Assembly: GCA_030674455.1 (NCBI GenBank) | Contig: JAUSGQ010000017.1 | Coordinates: 1 to 54,266 of the forward strand | Direction: 5' to 3' | Length of the DNA stretch: 54,266 nt | Source: a bacterium | GTDB taxonomy: Bacteria; Patescibacteriota; Minisyncoccia; Phycocordibacterales; UBA2100 | Shown: positions 1 to 10,132 of the stretch, piece by piece | Layout: every line of letters starts with the position of its first letter | Numbering within the stretch: position 1 is the first letter of the stretch | Position numbers and translations under genes: made by a program | The notes under the pieces: model-generated | Database searches by the model: none | Told to the model about the DNA's origin: nothing | What the model saw: only the letters and a program-made list of their open reading frames with translations

Positions 1-693
1 CCGAGACATTGTGATACCAAAGCCATAGTCCTTCTTTTGATTTGATATCCGGTGTGCGAGACATGCATACCTATTGTATTGCATCTGCGGCCATTCATCC
101 CTGCGCACAAGCGCAGGGAGTTCTGGCCGGAAGTCTTTAAAGCGCCTCTTGAGATGCCAGTCGCCTTCTAGTTCTTCCACAATCATGTAAAGAACATCCT
201 TGCCCACCCTAAAATCGGCTTTCAAAAAAGCAATCAAATCCTCGCAGTCATATGGATATGCCCATACGCTGTCTTGAAGGCGCACAAATCCGATTGCATT
301 TAGCGTCCGGCGGATTTTGTCCCGCAATCCTTTGCGATACTCTGGAATGTCGAAAATCAGTACGCGCCATTTTCCGTCCCATCTCTTTGGCCGGGCAAGC
401 TTGAATTCACGGACTTCAAGATGGCGCATGACAGCTTTTCCTTTCTGAGTGAGCCGCAAGAATTTGCCTTCGCGTTTCAATAAGCCTTGGCGCACGAGCC
501 TGTCGCGGGCTCGGTTAATGATTTCCTTTTGTCGGCCAGTCGGCAACATTCCGAGCTTGGCCATAGCACCCAGGACGTTGGGCGCCACCATGGCAATTCC
601 AAGAATCCCGGCGAGAGCAACCGCGCCAAGAACGTATGCTCTGATATTTTTCCTCTTCGTCTTACGCTTCCCTGATTCCTCTAAAACTCCCAT
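1..693 (-). CDS. PaaX-like / Cas2-fold regulator-like protein with N-terminal TM segment and winged-helix region (partial, runs off window edge)
   Basis: Manual minus-strand translation from ATG at 693: MGVLEESGKRKTKRKNIRAYVLGAVALAGILGIAMVAPNVLGAMAKLG...RLTQKGKAVMRHLE...KWRVLIFDIPEYRKGLRDKIRRTLNAIGFVRLQDSVWAYPYDCEDLIAFLKADF. This is the Cas2-like domain typical of CPR PaaX-like proteins. Missing from the ORF track because it is open at the edge. Confidence 0.75.
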   Translation of the reverse strand, partial: MGVLEESGKRKTKRKNIRAYVLGAVALAGILGIAMVAPNVLGAMAKLGMLPTGRQKEIINRARDRLVRQGLLKREGKFLRLTQKGKAVMRHLEVREFKLARPKRWDGKWRVLIFDIPEYRKGLRDKIRRTLNAIGFVRLQDSVWAYPYDCEDLIAFLKADFRVGKDVLYMIVEELEGDWHLKRRFKDFRPELPALVRRDEWPQMQYNRYACLAHRISNQKKDYGFGITMSR

Positions 694-735
694 ACACTAA
701 GTATACGCTATAGCGTAAGCTTAGTGTATGGGGGT
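690..735. promoter_or_regulatory. Nested palindrome overlapping the start codon of the PaaX-like gene; candidate operator
   Basis: CCCATACACTAAG-ta-TACGCTATAGCGTA-ag-CTTAGTGTATGGG: 13-bp perfect outer arms around a perfect 14-bp inner palindrome. Confidence 0.45.
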
Positions 736-923
736 TTCTTGATGAATTATGACTTATCGGAGGAACGATTATCAATTCATAATGTAAGACTTTTGTAGAG
801 GCGATTACCAATTCATTAACGTAAAAAAGCAAAGTTGGAACTGCTTTATTTTGATGCGATAAAGACACACGCTTACAACCCTCAAACAATTGAGTCTGAG
901 GGTTGTAGCGGCTGGTTTAACTC

Positions 924-3900
924 TTAATACAGCTCGTTCAACTTAGCTCTCGTTTTTGTGCCGACAAAGCCGGTGGAGTCAATTCCGTACTTCTCTTGGA
1001 ATCTTTTAACCCCGTAATACGTTTGCATGTGGAATCCGCCGGTTACTTCTCCGATGTACACCCCTTCTTTCGCGAGTGCAGTCTGCAATGCCTTGATGTC
1101 TGCCGTGTATTGCGAATTTACTTGAAGGTCATTGTTCCATGTGTAGATAAACGCATCCTCTCCTAGAGGGAAAGCGCCAGCGGCGCTCGCCGTCTGGTTT
1201 GTTCTGTTATTCATCGCAGAAGTTCCTGCGGTTGTAACCGTTCGAACATTGCCATAAGTTGTCCCAGCCGGATTCTGAGCGACGGCGCAGTAATAATAAG
1301 TGGTGGAAGGAGCGAGTCCAGGGACAGACTGCGAATACGTTACCGCCCAAGTTTCCCTGCCGAAAGACACGGCACCACCGCTTGTTGGGAAGCGATATCC
1401 AAACGATTCGCAGGAACCTTGAGCCACGTCACCTTGGAACCATCCCGTGCCGGTACCGCCATTTGGATTTGCGGAACCTTTCAAGGTAACGGATGTGGAG
1501 GTAACATTTGATCCCTGAAGTGTGGTGACCGTTGGTGGAGTAATGACTGAAATCGTCACGCTTCTCGATGTAGCCGTGCTTCCCGCATTCGTACAGCTCA
1601 TGGTGTAGGTGGTGGATGTAGTCAAATCTGACGTTCCCCAACCAGTACGGTCTAGCGGGGTCACATTGCCAGCAGCATATATTGTCCCGTTGTATGTTCC
1701 CGTTGATGATAGGCTACAAGTCGATGTGGTCGGAGATACGTGCCAGTCCAAAGTAGTTGACTGCTCAGAAATTACCGATGATGCCGCCGAAGTAAGGGTA
1801 ACTGTGGGAGGCGTGGCATCGGCAACCGTGAAAGTCTTCTCGTTTGAGGTCTGGCCGGTGCTAGAGTTCCTGACGGAGTATGTCCAGTTGCCTGCGACCG
1901 AGAAAGCTCCCGGCGAGAACGTCAACGTTGTCGCGGTACGTGTGATGGATGCGGCGGAAATAGTGCCGCTCGTTCCAATCGGACTATGCCAGTCGATTAC
2001 GGCTCCCGAGGGGAAGTCGGATCCGTTGATGGTAAAGGTTACCGAGCTGCCTACTGCGATGCTACTGGGAGTAACTGAATCGATTCTCGGGGCGGCGGTA
2101 GTTGCCGCGGCGGCAACCGTGAAAGTCTTCTCGTTTGAGGTCTGGCCGGTGCTGGGGTTCCTGACGGAGTATGTCCAGTTGCCTGCGACCGAGAAAGCTC
2201 CCAGTGCGAATGTTAATGTTGTCGCGGTACGGGTGATGGATGCGGCGGGAATAGTGCCGGCTAGTCCCGAGCCAGCGGGACCATGCCAGTCGATAACAGC
2301 TCCCGAGGGAAAGTCGGTGCCGCTAATGGTAAAGGTTAAGGTCGCTGAACCGCCTACTGCGATGTTGGAAGGAGTCACTGAGTTGATTATGGGGGCGGGG
2401 GCGGGGGTGGTTGCCGCGGCGCTAACCGTGAAAATCTTCTCGTTCGAGGTCTGGCCGGTGCTGGGGTTCCTGACGGAGTATGTCCAGTTGCCTGCGACCG
2501 AGAAAGCTCCCGGTGAGAATGTCAACGTTGTCGCGGTACGGGTGATGGATGCGGCGGAAATAGTGCCGCTCGTTCCAATCGGACTGTGCCAGTCGATTAC
2601 AGCTCCAGAGGGGAAATCGGTGCCGCTAATGGTAAAGGTTACCGAGCTGCCGACTGCGATGTTGGAAGGAGTAACTGAATTGATTACGGGAGCCACGGTT
2701 GTAGTTACCGCAGGTGCGACCGTAAAGGTTTTCTCGTTTGAAGTCTGGCCGTTGCTAGGATTTCTAACGGAGTAGGTCCATGCGCCTGCGGGCGAGAAAG
2801 TGCCTGGTGAGAATACTAACGATGTTCCGTAATTGGTTATGGATGAGGCGGGAATAGTACCGCTCGTTCCAGATGGACTATGCCAGTCAATTACGGCGTT
2901 CGATGGAAAGTTGGTGCCGTTCAAAGTGAAAGACACATTGCTACCTACGGCTACGCTGGCAGGATTGACTGAATTGATTACGGGGGCGAGAGTTGTTGCC
3001 GCGGGAGCAGGCGCGACCGTAAAGGTTTTCTCGTTTGAAGTCTGGCCGGTGCTTGGGTTCCTGACGGAGTAGGCGTAGTCGCCTGCGATTCCGAATGTGC
3101 CTGGTGCGAACGTCAATGATGTCGAGGTACGGGTGATAGATGCTGCAGGAATAGTTCCGCTCCATCCTCCTGGACCATGCCAGTCAATTACAGCCCCCGA
3201 CGGGAAGTTGGTGCCGTTCAAAGTGAAAGACACATTGCTACCTACGGCTACGCTGGCAGAATTGACTGAATTGATGACGGGAGCCACGGTTGTGGTTACC
3301 GCAGGCGCGACCGTAAAGGTCTTCTCGTTTGAAGTCTGGCCGGTGCTTGGGTTCCTGACGGAGTAGGTCCAGTTGCCTGCGACCGAGAAAGCGCCCAGGA
3401 CGAACGTCAGCGATGTCGAGGTACGGGTGATGGATGCGGCGGGAATAGTGCCGGCTAGTCCCGAGCCAGCGGGACCATGCCAGTCGATAACGGCGTTCGA
3501 TGGGAAGCCAGTGCCGCTAATGGTAAAGGTTAAGGTTGCTGAACCGCCTGCTGCGATGTTGGAAGGAGTCACTGAATTGATTACGGGGGCGGCGGTAGTC
3601 GTATTTGTCTGCGGCGCGACTGCCACATCCACGTATTTGTACGTAGTGCCGGCGGAGTTTGTGCATTGTATTCCATACCTGGTATTGACGCGGAGAGGAG
3701 AAGGATCAGTCCATGGCGATGAGGCCGGCCTAGAGAGCGGTATAGTTTCGTATCCTGTCGCACCGCCAAGACCATTTCCCGCGGCGTAGCATGTGGGGGC
3801 TGATGCGCCAGTTGCCGGCGTTACGTTCCAATAGAACGACGCGGTTCCTCCAAACGCGATAGGCGTCTGCGAGTAGTTCATCGGGGAATCAGTGCTGTTG

Positions 3901-6900
3901 CCGTTGACGGTGATGATGGGGGGGACGGAAGTATTGGTACTCGCCTGTATTTTAGGAACCATGCAACCCAAGGTCGCGGGGGTAGAGTTGGCGCCGGAGC
4001 ATGTCCATACATATGCGGGATTGCCGTTATTGACAGTGGCGTTTGTTACCGATGATATCGAGCTTGTTGTGTTGCCCGGCAAGCAGAGGCCGTGTGAGGG
4101 AGGGGTCGCGGTGGGAAGATTGGTTGCGGAACCACAGCCGGTGGCGATTACCGATGTAGTATTGGTTTGCGTCTTGGGAGCCATACAGCCCAAAGTCAAA
4201 GGTGTCGAGTTAACGCCGGAGCATGTCCATGTGTACGCAGGATAGCCAGAATTAACGGTGGAGTTTGTTACCGATGATACCGAACCCGCTGTGTTGCCCG
4301 AAGCGCAGAGAGTACTGACTGCAGGGGTAACCGCAGAGGAAATACCGCTTGCGGAGCCGCACGCAGTGGCAGAAGTCACGGTATTCGCCTGCGGCTGGAC
4401 TGTAACGTTCACATACTTGTATGTGGTGCCTCCGGAGTTGGTGCATCGCATTCCATACGTTGTGTTGGTGTAGAGAGGAGAAGTAGTCCAGTTGCCACTC
4501 AAAGCAGTGGTTTCATACCCTGCCGTGCCGCCAAGACCTACTCCGGCCGCGTAGCAAGTTGTGCCTGTAGTCGGCGACACGCTCCAGTTGAACGTGGCGG
4601 TTCCTCCAAACGCTATAGGCGTCTGTGAGTAGCTCATCGTGGAATCAGCATTGTTGTTGTTGACGGTGATGACGGTGGTGGCGCTGGCTGTGGCTCCGCT
4701 ACCAATCGAACCAATAGTTTGCACAAGGCCCCCTGAAGGCAGACCCATTACACCGAAGCCGTTCGTCCAATCGTTTGTTCCAGCAGAAGACGTTGTCAGG
4801 GTATTTGGAGACCAGACAAAATTGCCAGCCACATTAGATGCAGTTCTCATGCCATCGTATGTCGCATCACCGAGCAGGATGGTAGTTATTGACTGATTAG
4901 AACTCGTGACAATGCCTCCTACGGAACCACGAAGCTCGAAGTAGCGGGTCCCCCCTGCAGGGATTTCAACTGGGGCTGTCGGATTTGAGGCGGCAATAGT
5001 AATCTCAATCCTGCCACTGTGAGTTGTCCCCACTGTGTTGCCGATAAGACCGCTAGCTCCTTGACCGGAAATCGGAATTGAATAGCCAGAATCCGCGTAA
5101 GCATATAGACCAAGGCCGGCAAGCGTCAAGCCAGATGACATCGAGACATTGAATGCGAAGTGATTAATGCCCACGTCCCCTGCGTCGTTAGCCGTAACTG
5201 AGAAACGCATCAGCTTTCCAGCTGAAATACTCCCGGCACCACCTTGGATAGGGGCCTGTGCGACCATCGGATATGAATTGAAGATGCGCACACCAGCGAC
5301 AGCTGTATTGCCGTTTGCAGTAATTGTTGAGCCGGTGGTAATACCATAGCCGGTCGCGCTCAAGAAATTTACCTTGATAACATTGCCTGACGTACCGGGT
5401 TGCGAAGTACCGATATCGGCTATATCGCCTTTTACAGTTATGGCTTCGTCCCTATCTTTGGTCAGAGATAACGGGTTAAAGAGTGTTGATGTGGTCGTCG
5501 TATCGTTGCCGATAAATGTCGCCCTGCCACGCAGAACGTTAGATGAATCATACAGGTACACCGTACTTAAATCGGACGGGTTCCCGTTCGCTAGACTAAG
5601 TCTTATTGTCTGTAGCGCAACATCTTCGCCGCTTGCGCGGAATCTATAGATACCCAACACCACGCCCGTGGAGCCACCCGCGGCAATTTTGTATGAAGGG
5701 GAAGAGGAATCGGTCGCAACACTCAACGAACCCGAACCAAAAGAAGAAGTCGCGCTCGCCTGCTCGCCGACGTCAATGACAACATATCTGGTCGTGATGC
5801 CACCGGAAGAATTGGCGCATTGAATACCGTACGTAGTGTCGGTGTAGAGCGCCGGCGTAGTCCATGTGCCGCTTAGGGGCGTGCTTTCATATCCAGTCCT
5901 TCCTCCTAGTCCAGTTCCGGCCGCTAAGCAAGTAATGCCCGACGTACCGCCTCCGGAGTTACTGACGCCCCAGCCGATGTTGGCCTTCTTTCCAAACCCC
6001 ACTCTGACCGGCGTAGAACTAACCAAATAAGGCGTGTTGCTAGTATTGGCATCGACGGGGTCAACAGTGATGCTGATGCCCGGTCCGCCGGATGTGCTTG
6101 CCTGCGTCTGAACATAGAGATACAAGTACTTGTACGTTGTGCCTAAAGAATTTGTGCATCGGATACCGTATGTCGTGTTGGTGTAGAGAGACGGCGTAGT
6201 CCATGTGCCATTGGTAGTCCGCCCCGCACCCGTAGCATCCGCGGTACCAGAGCCAAGGTCGCCCCAAACGCCGGTGCCTGCGGCTTCGCAAGTGGTGCCA
6301 GCGGGATTTGTAACATTCCATCCGACGTTAACTGTCCTGCCGTAATCCACCATATATCTCGTGCCGTCATTGAATGAACCGTTTAAAGTCAGGCTAATGA
6401 CGGGCGCGGCCGCTTGGGTCGACGCAGAAGTTATCGAGAAATAATCGTCGCTACTATCACAACTCCTCTCTGAGCACACTTGAATCTTGTATAAACTGCC
6501 ATTTTCCCGAATCCAATCAACGGGCAAATTAAGAGTAACTGATTGCCTGCTAGCTGAAGTACCAATTATCTCTGAATTATTAAAGTATCCAATTAGACCG
6601 TAGCCGCCGTTACTGCCGTTGTTAAGACTAATGTACGTTCCCTGTCCGTTTTCAGGCCTGAAAACGACGGTCAACGGACCAGTACCGAGAACTTCCCGGC
6701 CATTCGGTGAAATCACGGTGACGGTAGGCGAGCTTACGCCATTCGCCTCGTAATGAAGTTTGACAATATTACTGTTTCCAGTTACTGAATTCAAAATTTG
6801 CACGTTGTAATAGCCCGAGGTCGTGATTCTGAAATCCGACATATTGAAGGTAACGTAATCTCCCTCGACAGACGGGACTGGGAGATAGACTGATGTCCTT

Positions 6901-8324
6901 CCACCAATGCTTACCGTGACTCTTTGTAGAAGAGACGGCGTGCTAAATCTGGTTCCCGTTATTCTTGCATTACCCGCATTGTCTACTTCTGCGCTTACAA
7001 TGTAAGGCGATAGTTCACCGACGATAGTGCATGTATTAGCAACGCTAGAATTACCGCATCCCGTGATTGCGATACCATTAATTATTTGATTGGCGTCCAC
7101 GGTTACTCCTGTGACTGACGACGGTTGAACTGCTTGATAACTATAATTACCGGTAGAAATGGGGTTGCTCAAGTCTGGATACCAAAACTCTTGCAACGAT
7201 AACGTGTAACTTCCAGCGAGAAGTTCCCCCGTCGGGGCAGTACCTGTAATCCTAAACGTTGCCGATGTGTTCGCAGGAATTCTGTTATCGCGGCCCACGG
7301 TAGAACTCACGGCGCTGAATCTCATTGAATTGGATTGGGAAATCCCATGACCGTTTCTATAGAAGTGCATCATATACGCTATATTGCCTGCATCTATCGG
7401 CATGTTGCCTGTGGTAACTTTCACGGTCGCTTCGGCCTGAATAGCGGCTTCATCGCCTGACTCGTCAGGCTGGAGAGACAATGTCGGCGTACTGACGAAC
7501 TCAATTGTCGGTACGGAAGCTGGGTTGATTGGAGTGGCAGGTTCGGACGGACGCGGCCCTACCACTGTCAGCGTGCTAGAGGTAAGAACCGCGCCGGAAG
7601 AAGAGTTGGCGCGCACGATTACTTGATAGGCGCCAGCCGGAAGGCCCGAGGCGAAATATACAGACCATGTTCGGTCCTGTTCTACTGTGGCGTTTGCGCT
7701 GGCGAAATTATTCCCGACAGAGACATACAGAACGCTCCCCGCTGGCGATGCACTGCCCGAGATTGAGAACGGCTCATCAGCTGCTGCATAGAGATAGCCC
7801 GTGATAGTCGCTGTGGAAGGAGTCGCTGACCCGCAGGTCAGAGCTCTGATCTTTCCGCGCGTTATCGGTCCGGTTACGCCCTCCGGGGCAATACGATTGT
7901 CCTCCTGAAATTCCTGAAGCATATCCCTCGTATTTGCATCAAAAGTTCCTGAAACTCTCGTGGAATATCCTCGGCCACTAAGGAACTTCTGGAGGAGAGT
8001 TACATCGCCGTTTGTGTCTGCATCGGTAAGTGCGGGCTTTCGTAGATAGAGGTAACTTGATATTGATACGCAGGACACTGCAGCATATGTGTTTGATGGC
8101 GTGGGAGTATTTTGTGTGGAACCCCCTGATCCGCCTCCTGATGCCGTTTCCTGCCCCAAACAGTGACGCGCCCCCTCGTAATCTCCCTGACCCATTTTAG
8201 CGATCATACAGTCCAGCTGTGCCCGCAAGGCCGCAATCTGCGCATCCGCGGTCTGCGCAGAAGCTAACAATGGAGTAATCAAAAGAGCAAAACCCAAACC
8301 GCCGAAAGCGAGTTTCCTAAGCAT
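924..8324 (-). CDS. Giant secreted surface protein (2466 aa): signal peptide, peptidoglycan-binding-like domains at both ends, six tandem IPT/TIG-like repeats, Cys-containing Ig-like repeats
   Basis: N-term MLRKLAFGGLGFALLITPLLASAQ; PG_binding_1-like LLQKFLSGRGYSTRVSGTFDANTRDMLQEFQ near the N-term and IKALQTALAKEGVYIGEVTGGFHMQTYYGVKRFQEKYGI at the C-term; internal APVINSVTPSNIAVG...FTV repeats. Confidence 0.9.
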   Translation of the reverse strand: MLRKLAFGGLGFALLITPLLASAQTADAQIAALRAQLDCMIAKMGQGDYEGARHCLGQETASGGGSGGSTQNTPTPSNTYAAVSCVSISSYLYLRKPALTDADTNGDVTLLQKFLSGRGYSTRVSGTFDANTRDMLQEFQEDNRIAPEGVTGPITRGKIRALTCGSATPSTATITGYLYAAADEPFSISGSASPAGSVLYVSVGNNFASANATVEQDRTWSVYFASGLPAGAYQVIVRANSSSGAVLTSSTLTVVGPRPSEPATPINPASVPTIEFVSTPTLSLQPDESGDEAAIQAEATVKVTTGNMPIDAGNIAYMMHFYRNGHGISQSNSMRFSAVSSTVGRDNRIPANTSATFRITGTAPTGELLAGSYTLSLQEFWYPDLSNPISTGNYSYQAVQPSSVTGVTVDANQIINGIAITGCGNSSVANTCTIVGELSPYIVSAEVDNAGNARITGTRFSTPSLLQRVTVSIGGRTSVYLPVPSVEGDYVTFNMSDFRITTSGYYNVQILNSVTGNSNIVKLHYEANGVSSPTVTVISPNGREVLGTGPLTVVFRPENGQGTYISLNNGSNGGYGLIGYFNNSEIIGTSASRQSVTLNLPVDWIRENGSLYKIQVCSERSCDSSDDYFSITSASTQAAAPVISLTLNGSFNDGTRYMVDYGRTVNVGWNVTNPAGTTCEAAGTGVWGDLGSGTADATGAGRTTNGTWTTPSLYTNTTYGIRCTNSLGTTYKYLYLYVQTQASTSGGPGISITVDPVDANTSNTPYLVSSTPVRVGFGKKANIGWGVSNSGGGTSGITCLAAGTGLGGRTGYESTPLSGTWTTPALYTDTTYGIQCANSSGGITTRYVVIDVGEQASATSSFGSGSLSVATDSSSPSYKIAAGGSTGVVLGIYRFRASGEDVALQTIRLSLANGNPSDLSTVYLYDSSNVLRGRATFIGNDTTTTSTLFNPLSLTKDRDEAITVKGDIADIGTSQPGTSGNVIKVNFLSATGYGITTGSTITANGNTAVAGVRIFNSYPMVAQAPIQGGAGSISAGKLMRFSVTANDAGDVGINHFAFNVSMSSGLTLAGLGLYAYADSGYSIPISGQGASGLIGNTVGTTHSGRIEITIAASNPTAPVEIPAGGTRYFELRGSVGGIVTSSNQSITTILLGDATYDGMRTASNVAGNFVWSPNTLTTSSAGTNDWTNGFGVMGLPSGGLVQTIGSIGSGATASATTVITVNNNNADSTMSYSQTPIAFGGTATFNWSVSPTTGTTCYAAGVGLGGTAGYETTALSGNWTTSPLYTNTTYGMRCTNSGGTTYKYVNVTVQPQANTVTSATACGSASGISSAVTPAVSTLCASGNTAGSVSSVTNSTVNSGYPAYTWTCSGVNSTPLTLGCMAPKTQTNTTSVIATGCGSATNLPTATPPSHGLCLPGNTTSSISSVTNATVNNGNPAYVWTCSGANSTPATLGCMVPKIQASTNTSVPPIITVNGNSTDSPMNYSQTPIAFGGTASFYWNVTPATGASAPTCYAAGNGLGGATGYETIPLSRPASSPWTDPSPLRVNTRYGIQCTNSAGTTYKYVDVAVAPQTNTTTAAPVINSVTPSNIAAGGSATLTFTISGTGFPSNAVIDWHGPAGSGLAGTIPAASITRTSTSLTFVLGAFSVAGNWTYSVRNPSTGQTSNEKTFTVAPAVTTTVAPVINSVNSASVAVGSNVSFTLNGTNFPSGAVIDWHGPGGWSGTIPAASITRTSTSLTFAPGTFGIAGDYAYSVRNPSTGQTSNEKTFTVAPAPAATTLAPVINSVNPASVAVGSNVSFTLNGTNFPSNAVIDWHSPSGTSGTIPASSITNYGTSLVFSPGTFSPAGAWTYSVRNPSNGQTSNEKTFTVAPAVTTTVAPVINSVTPSNIAVGSSVTFTISGTDFPSGAVIDWHSPIGTSGTISAASITRTATTLTFSPGAFSVAGNWTYSVRNPSTGQTSNEKIFTVSAAATTPAPAPIINSVTPSNIAVGGSATLTFTISGTDFPSGAVIDWHGPAGSGLAGTIPAASITRTATTLTFALGAFSVAGNWTYSVRNPSTGQTSNEKTFTVAAAATTAAPRIDSVTPSSIAVGSSVTFTINGSDFPSGAVIDWHSPIGTSGTISAASITRTATTLTFSPGAFSVAGNWTYSVRNSSTGQTSNEKTFTVADATPPTVTLTSAASSVISEQSTTLDWHVSPTTSTCSLSSTGTYNGTIYAAGNVTPLDRTGWGTSDLTTSTTYTMSCTNAGSTATSRSVTISVITPPTVTTLQGSNVTSTSVTLKGSANPNGGTGTGWFQGDVAQGSCESFGYRFPTSGGAVSFGRETWAVTYSQSVPGLAPSTTYYYCAVAQNPAGTTYGNVRTVTTAGTSAMNNRTNQTASAAGAFPLGEDAFIYTWNNDLQVNSQYTADIKALQTALAKEGVYIGEVTGGFHMQTYYGVKRFQEKYGIDSTGFVGTKTRAKLNELY
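1800..3600 (-). repeat. Six tandem ~290-310 bp coding repeats (IPT/TIG-like) inside the giant surface protein
   Basis: 'gtraaagtcttctcgttygargtctggccggtgct...acggagta' recurs near 1829, 2120, 2428, 2720, 3018 and 3310. Confidence 0.9.
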
Positions 8325-8462
8325 AGAAAAGCATTATTTTGTAAGCGTAATAATCACTAAATGGTGGCACATTTTAGCGCTTTGTCCAGAGGGATTTTTT
8401 GCATTTTGGGGATAACGAAAGAGAGGTTATAGGGAATAGGTTTTAGGTTATAGGAAATACGC

Positions 8463-8493
8463 GGTCACTTGGAGGTTTCACCTCCAAGTGACC
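8463..8493. repeat. Perfect hairpin GGTCACTTGGAGGT-ttc-ACCTCCAAGTGACC
   Basis: 14-bp perfect arms, intergenic. Confidence 0.8.
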
Positions 8494-8507
8494 TCTATTC
8501 GGATTCC

Positions 8508-8524
8508 TGGCAGTCTGACTGCCA
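8508..8524. repeat. GTCTGAC-core palindrome (singlet)
   Basis: TGGCAGTCTGACTGCCA. Confidence 0.8.
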
Positions 8525-8548
8525 CAATTCCTGCCACAATTCCGAACG

Positions 8549-8824
8549 TTATCCGAATAGCCGCTTTAGGCGACGATAAACCTCATCGTCTCCGCGCTTG
8601 TCTATGAGCGGTATTTTCAGAACATTGCCTTTTACGAAATAAATAATGCGGTAGTTTCCAGAACGAAGTCGACGAAGCGGTGCGTATCCTTCTAGGATTT
8701 TTGATTGTGGTGGGAAGGGGCGATTGGCGAGAGAAAATACTTTGGTGCCTATCTGTCGCCGATGCTTTGTCGGAACGGATTCCAAAAAATCTTTCGCTTC
8801 CGGCCAAATATCAATTCTTAGCAT
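8549..8824 (-). CDS. RelE/ParE-family toxin
   Basis: MLRIDIWPEAKDFLESVPTKHRRQIGTKVFSL...LEGYAPLRRLRSGNYRIIYFVKGNVLKIPLIDKRGDDEVYRRL; RelE-like fold signature; overlaps the antitoxin stop. Confidence 0.85.
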   Translation of the reverse strand: MLRIDIWPEAKDFLESVPTKHRRQIGTKVFSLANRPFPPQSKILEGYAPLRRLRSGNYRIIYFVKGNVLKIPLIDKRGDDEVYRRLKRLFG

Positions 8825-9071
8825 TGAGAATCTTGCGCAAGAAAGCCTCACTTGCCTTAACTCCAAGAGATTTGCCGCGCTTCATTGCATCCATCGCGCG
8901 CATGCCGAGATAAAAATCCTCGATTGTCTCCATGTCGGCGGGCGAAATCACGAATGCGACGCGGCGGCCGCGGCGATTGATTGCGACGGGATGCCTTTGC
9001 GCGGCATCAATAAGCTTCCCAAAGCTGTTCTTCGCTTCGCTCGCTTCAAATGTAACTGTTTCTATACCCAT
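8811..9071 (-). CDS. Phd/YefM-family antitoxin
   Basis: MGIETVTFEASEAKNSFGKLIDAAQRHPVAINRRGRRVAFVISPADME; ORF opens at 9089 but an internal ATG at 9071 is the more likely start. Confidence 0.85.
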   Translation of the reverse strand: MGIETVTFEASEAKNSFGKLIDAAQRHPVAINRRGRRVAFVISPADMETIEDFYLGMRAMDAMKRGKSLGVKASEAFLRKILNAKN

Positions 9072-9288
9072 GTGTCCATAATAGCCCAATTGGCCAATTC
9101 GTCAAGAAGCGATTTTTGCCGATTCTGTGGCTAACGGAAAACTAGGTGTTAGGGACTAGGTGCTAGGTTTTAGAAGATAGCAAATTCGGCTTGTAGCCGG
9201 TAGCAAATTCTGGAGTATTCAAGGTGCGACCTTGGGGATTTTAAAGGTCGCACCTTGGACACATTCTCTTTTCGTGTGCTATTTTGAT

Positions 9289-10095
9289 ATGACAATGGTG
9301 AAAAAGATTTTTCTCTTCCTCGTTTATGGTTTTGCCGTATTCGGCATTCTTCTCACACTTATTTTCTTCGCCGTAAAATTCGGTTTGACCAACGAAGGCG
9401 GCATCGTGGATAAACAACGTAATACTTTCCTCGCGCCGGATTCCGTAGTCGAGCCTTCGTGGACCAGAGGAGATGAATGGGCGGTACTCAAAGAAGCGAT
9501 TATACGCGACCAAGAGCCGCTCAATCGCGCAGCAGAGTCAGCAAATATATCTGCGCGCCTTATCGTTGCGCAGTTAGTGGTGGAGCAGTTGCGCCTTTTT
9601 CACTCCAACCGCGAACTATTTAAGACAGTTTTTGCGCCTCTCAAAGTTCTCGGAAATCAATCGCAATTTTCGTGGGGCGTGATGGGAATCAAGCAGGAGA
9701 CGGCGCGAAATATTGAAAACAACCTCAAGGATAAAAGCTCGCCGTTCTATCTTGGCCCCGCGTTTGAGCATCTTCTTGATTTTACGACTGCCGACCCCGA
9801 CCAGGAGCGATTCGCGCGGCTGACCGATGAAAATGACCGCTACTATTCTTACCTATATGCTTCGCTGTATATGAAAGAATTATTGAGGCAGTGGCAAAAT
9901 GCCGGTTTCGATATTTCAAACAGACCGGAAATTATGAGTACGCTTTACAATATCGGTTTTGAAAATTCGCACCCCAAACCGGACCCGCAATCTGGCGGCT
10001 CGGAGATAACTATCGGAGAAAAGACATACAGCTTCGGCGCATTAGCCGCCGAGTTTTACAACTCGCAGGAACTAAGACAACATTTTCCAAACTAA
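9289..10095 (+). CDS. Membrane-anchored protein, possibly lysozyme/transglycosylase-like (uncertain)
   Basis: N-terminal TM (MVKKIFLFLVYGFAVFGILLTLIFFAV); helical region ...ARLIVAQLVVEQLRLFHS...SQFSWGVMGIKQETARNIENNL. Confidence 0.5.
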   Translation: MTMVKKIFLFLVYGFAVFGILLTLIFFAVKFGLTNEGGIVDKQRNTFLAPDSVVEPSWTRGDEWAVLKEAIIRDQEPLNRAAESANISARLIVAQLVVEQLRLFHSNRELFKTVFAPLKVLGNQSQFSWGVMGIKQETARNIENNLKDKSSPFYLGPAFEHLLDFTTADPDQERFARLTDENDRYYSYLYASLYMKELLRQWQNAGFDISNRPEIMSTLYNIGFENSHPKPDPQSGGSEITIGEKTYSFGALAAEFYNSQELRQHFPN

Positions 10096-10105
10096 CAATG
10101 GGGCC

Positions 10106-10132
10106 AATTCTGGCAGTCTGACTGCCAGAATT
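10106..10132. repeat. GTCTGAC-core palindrome (singlet, extended arms)
   Basis: AATTCTGGCAGTC-T-GACTGCCAGAATT, 27 bp perfect. Confidence 0.85.

Noticed and set aside
1-693. Functional Cas2 / CRISPR adaptation module
   Set aside because: The Cas2-like domain is fused to a TM and winged-helix-like N-terminus and no Cas1 or array is present; a PaaX-like regulator is more likely.
874-907. Terminator after the giant surface gene (TACAACCCTCA...TGAGGGTTGTA)
   Set aside because: Good hairpin but no T tract on the minus strand, so I did not call it a terminator.
1609-3789. Long + strand ORFs (388, 79, 89, 138 aa) opposite the giant gene
   Set aside because: Antisense of repetitive coding DNA; the internal repetition mirrors the IPT/TIG repeats on the minus strand.
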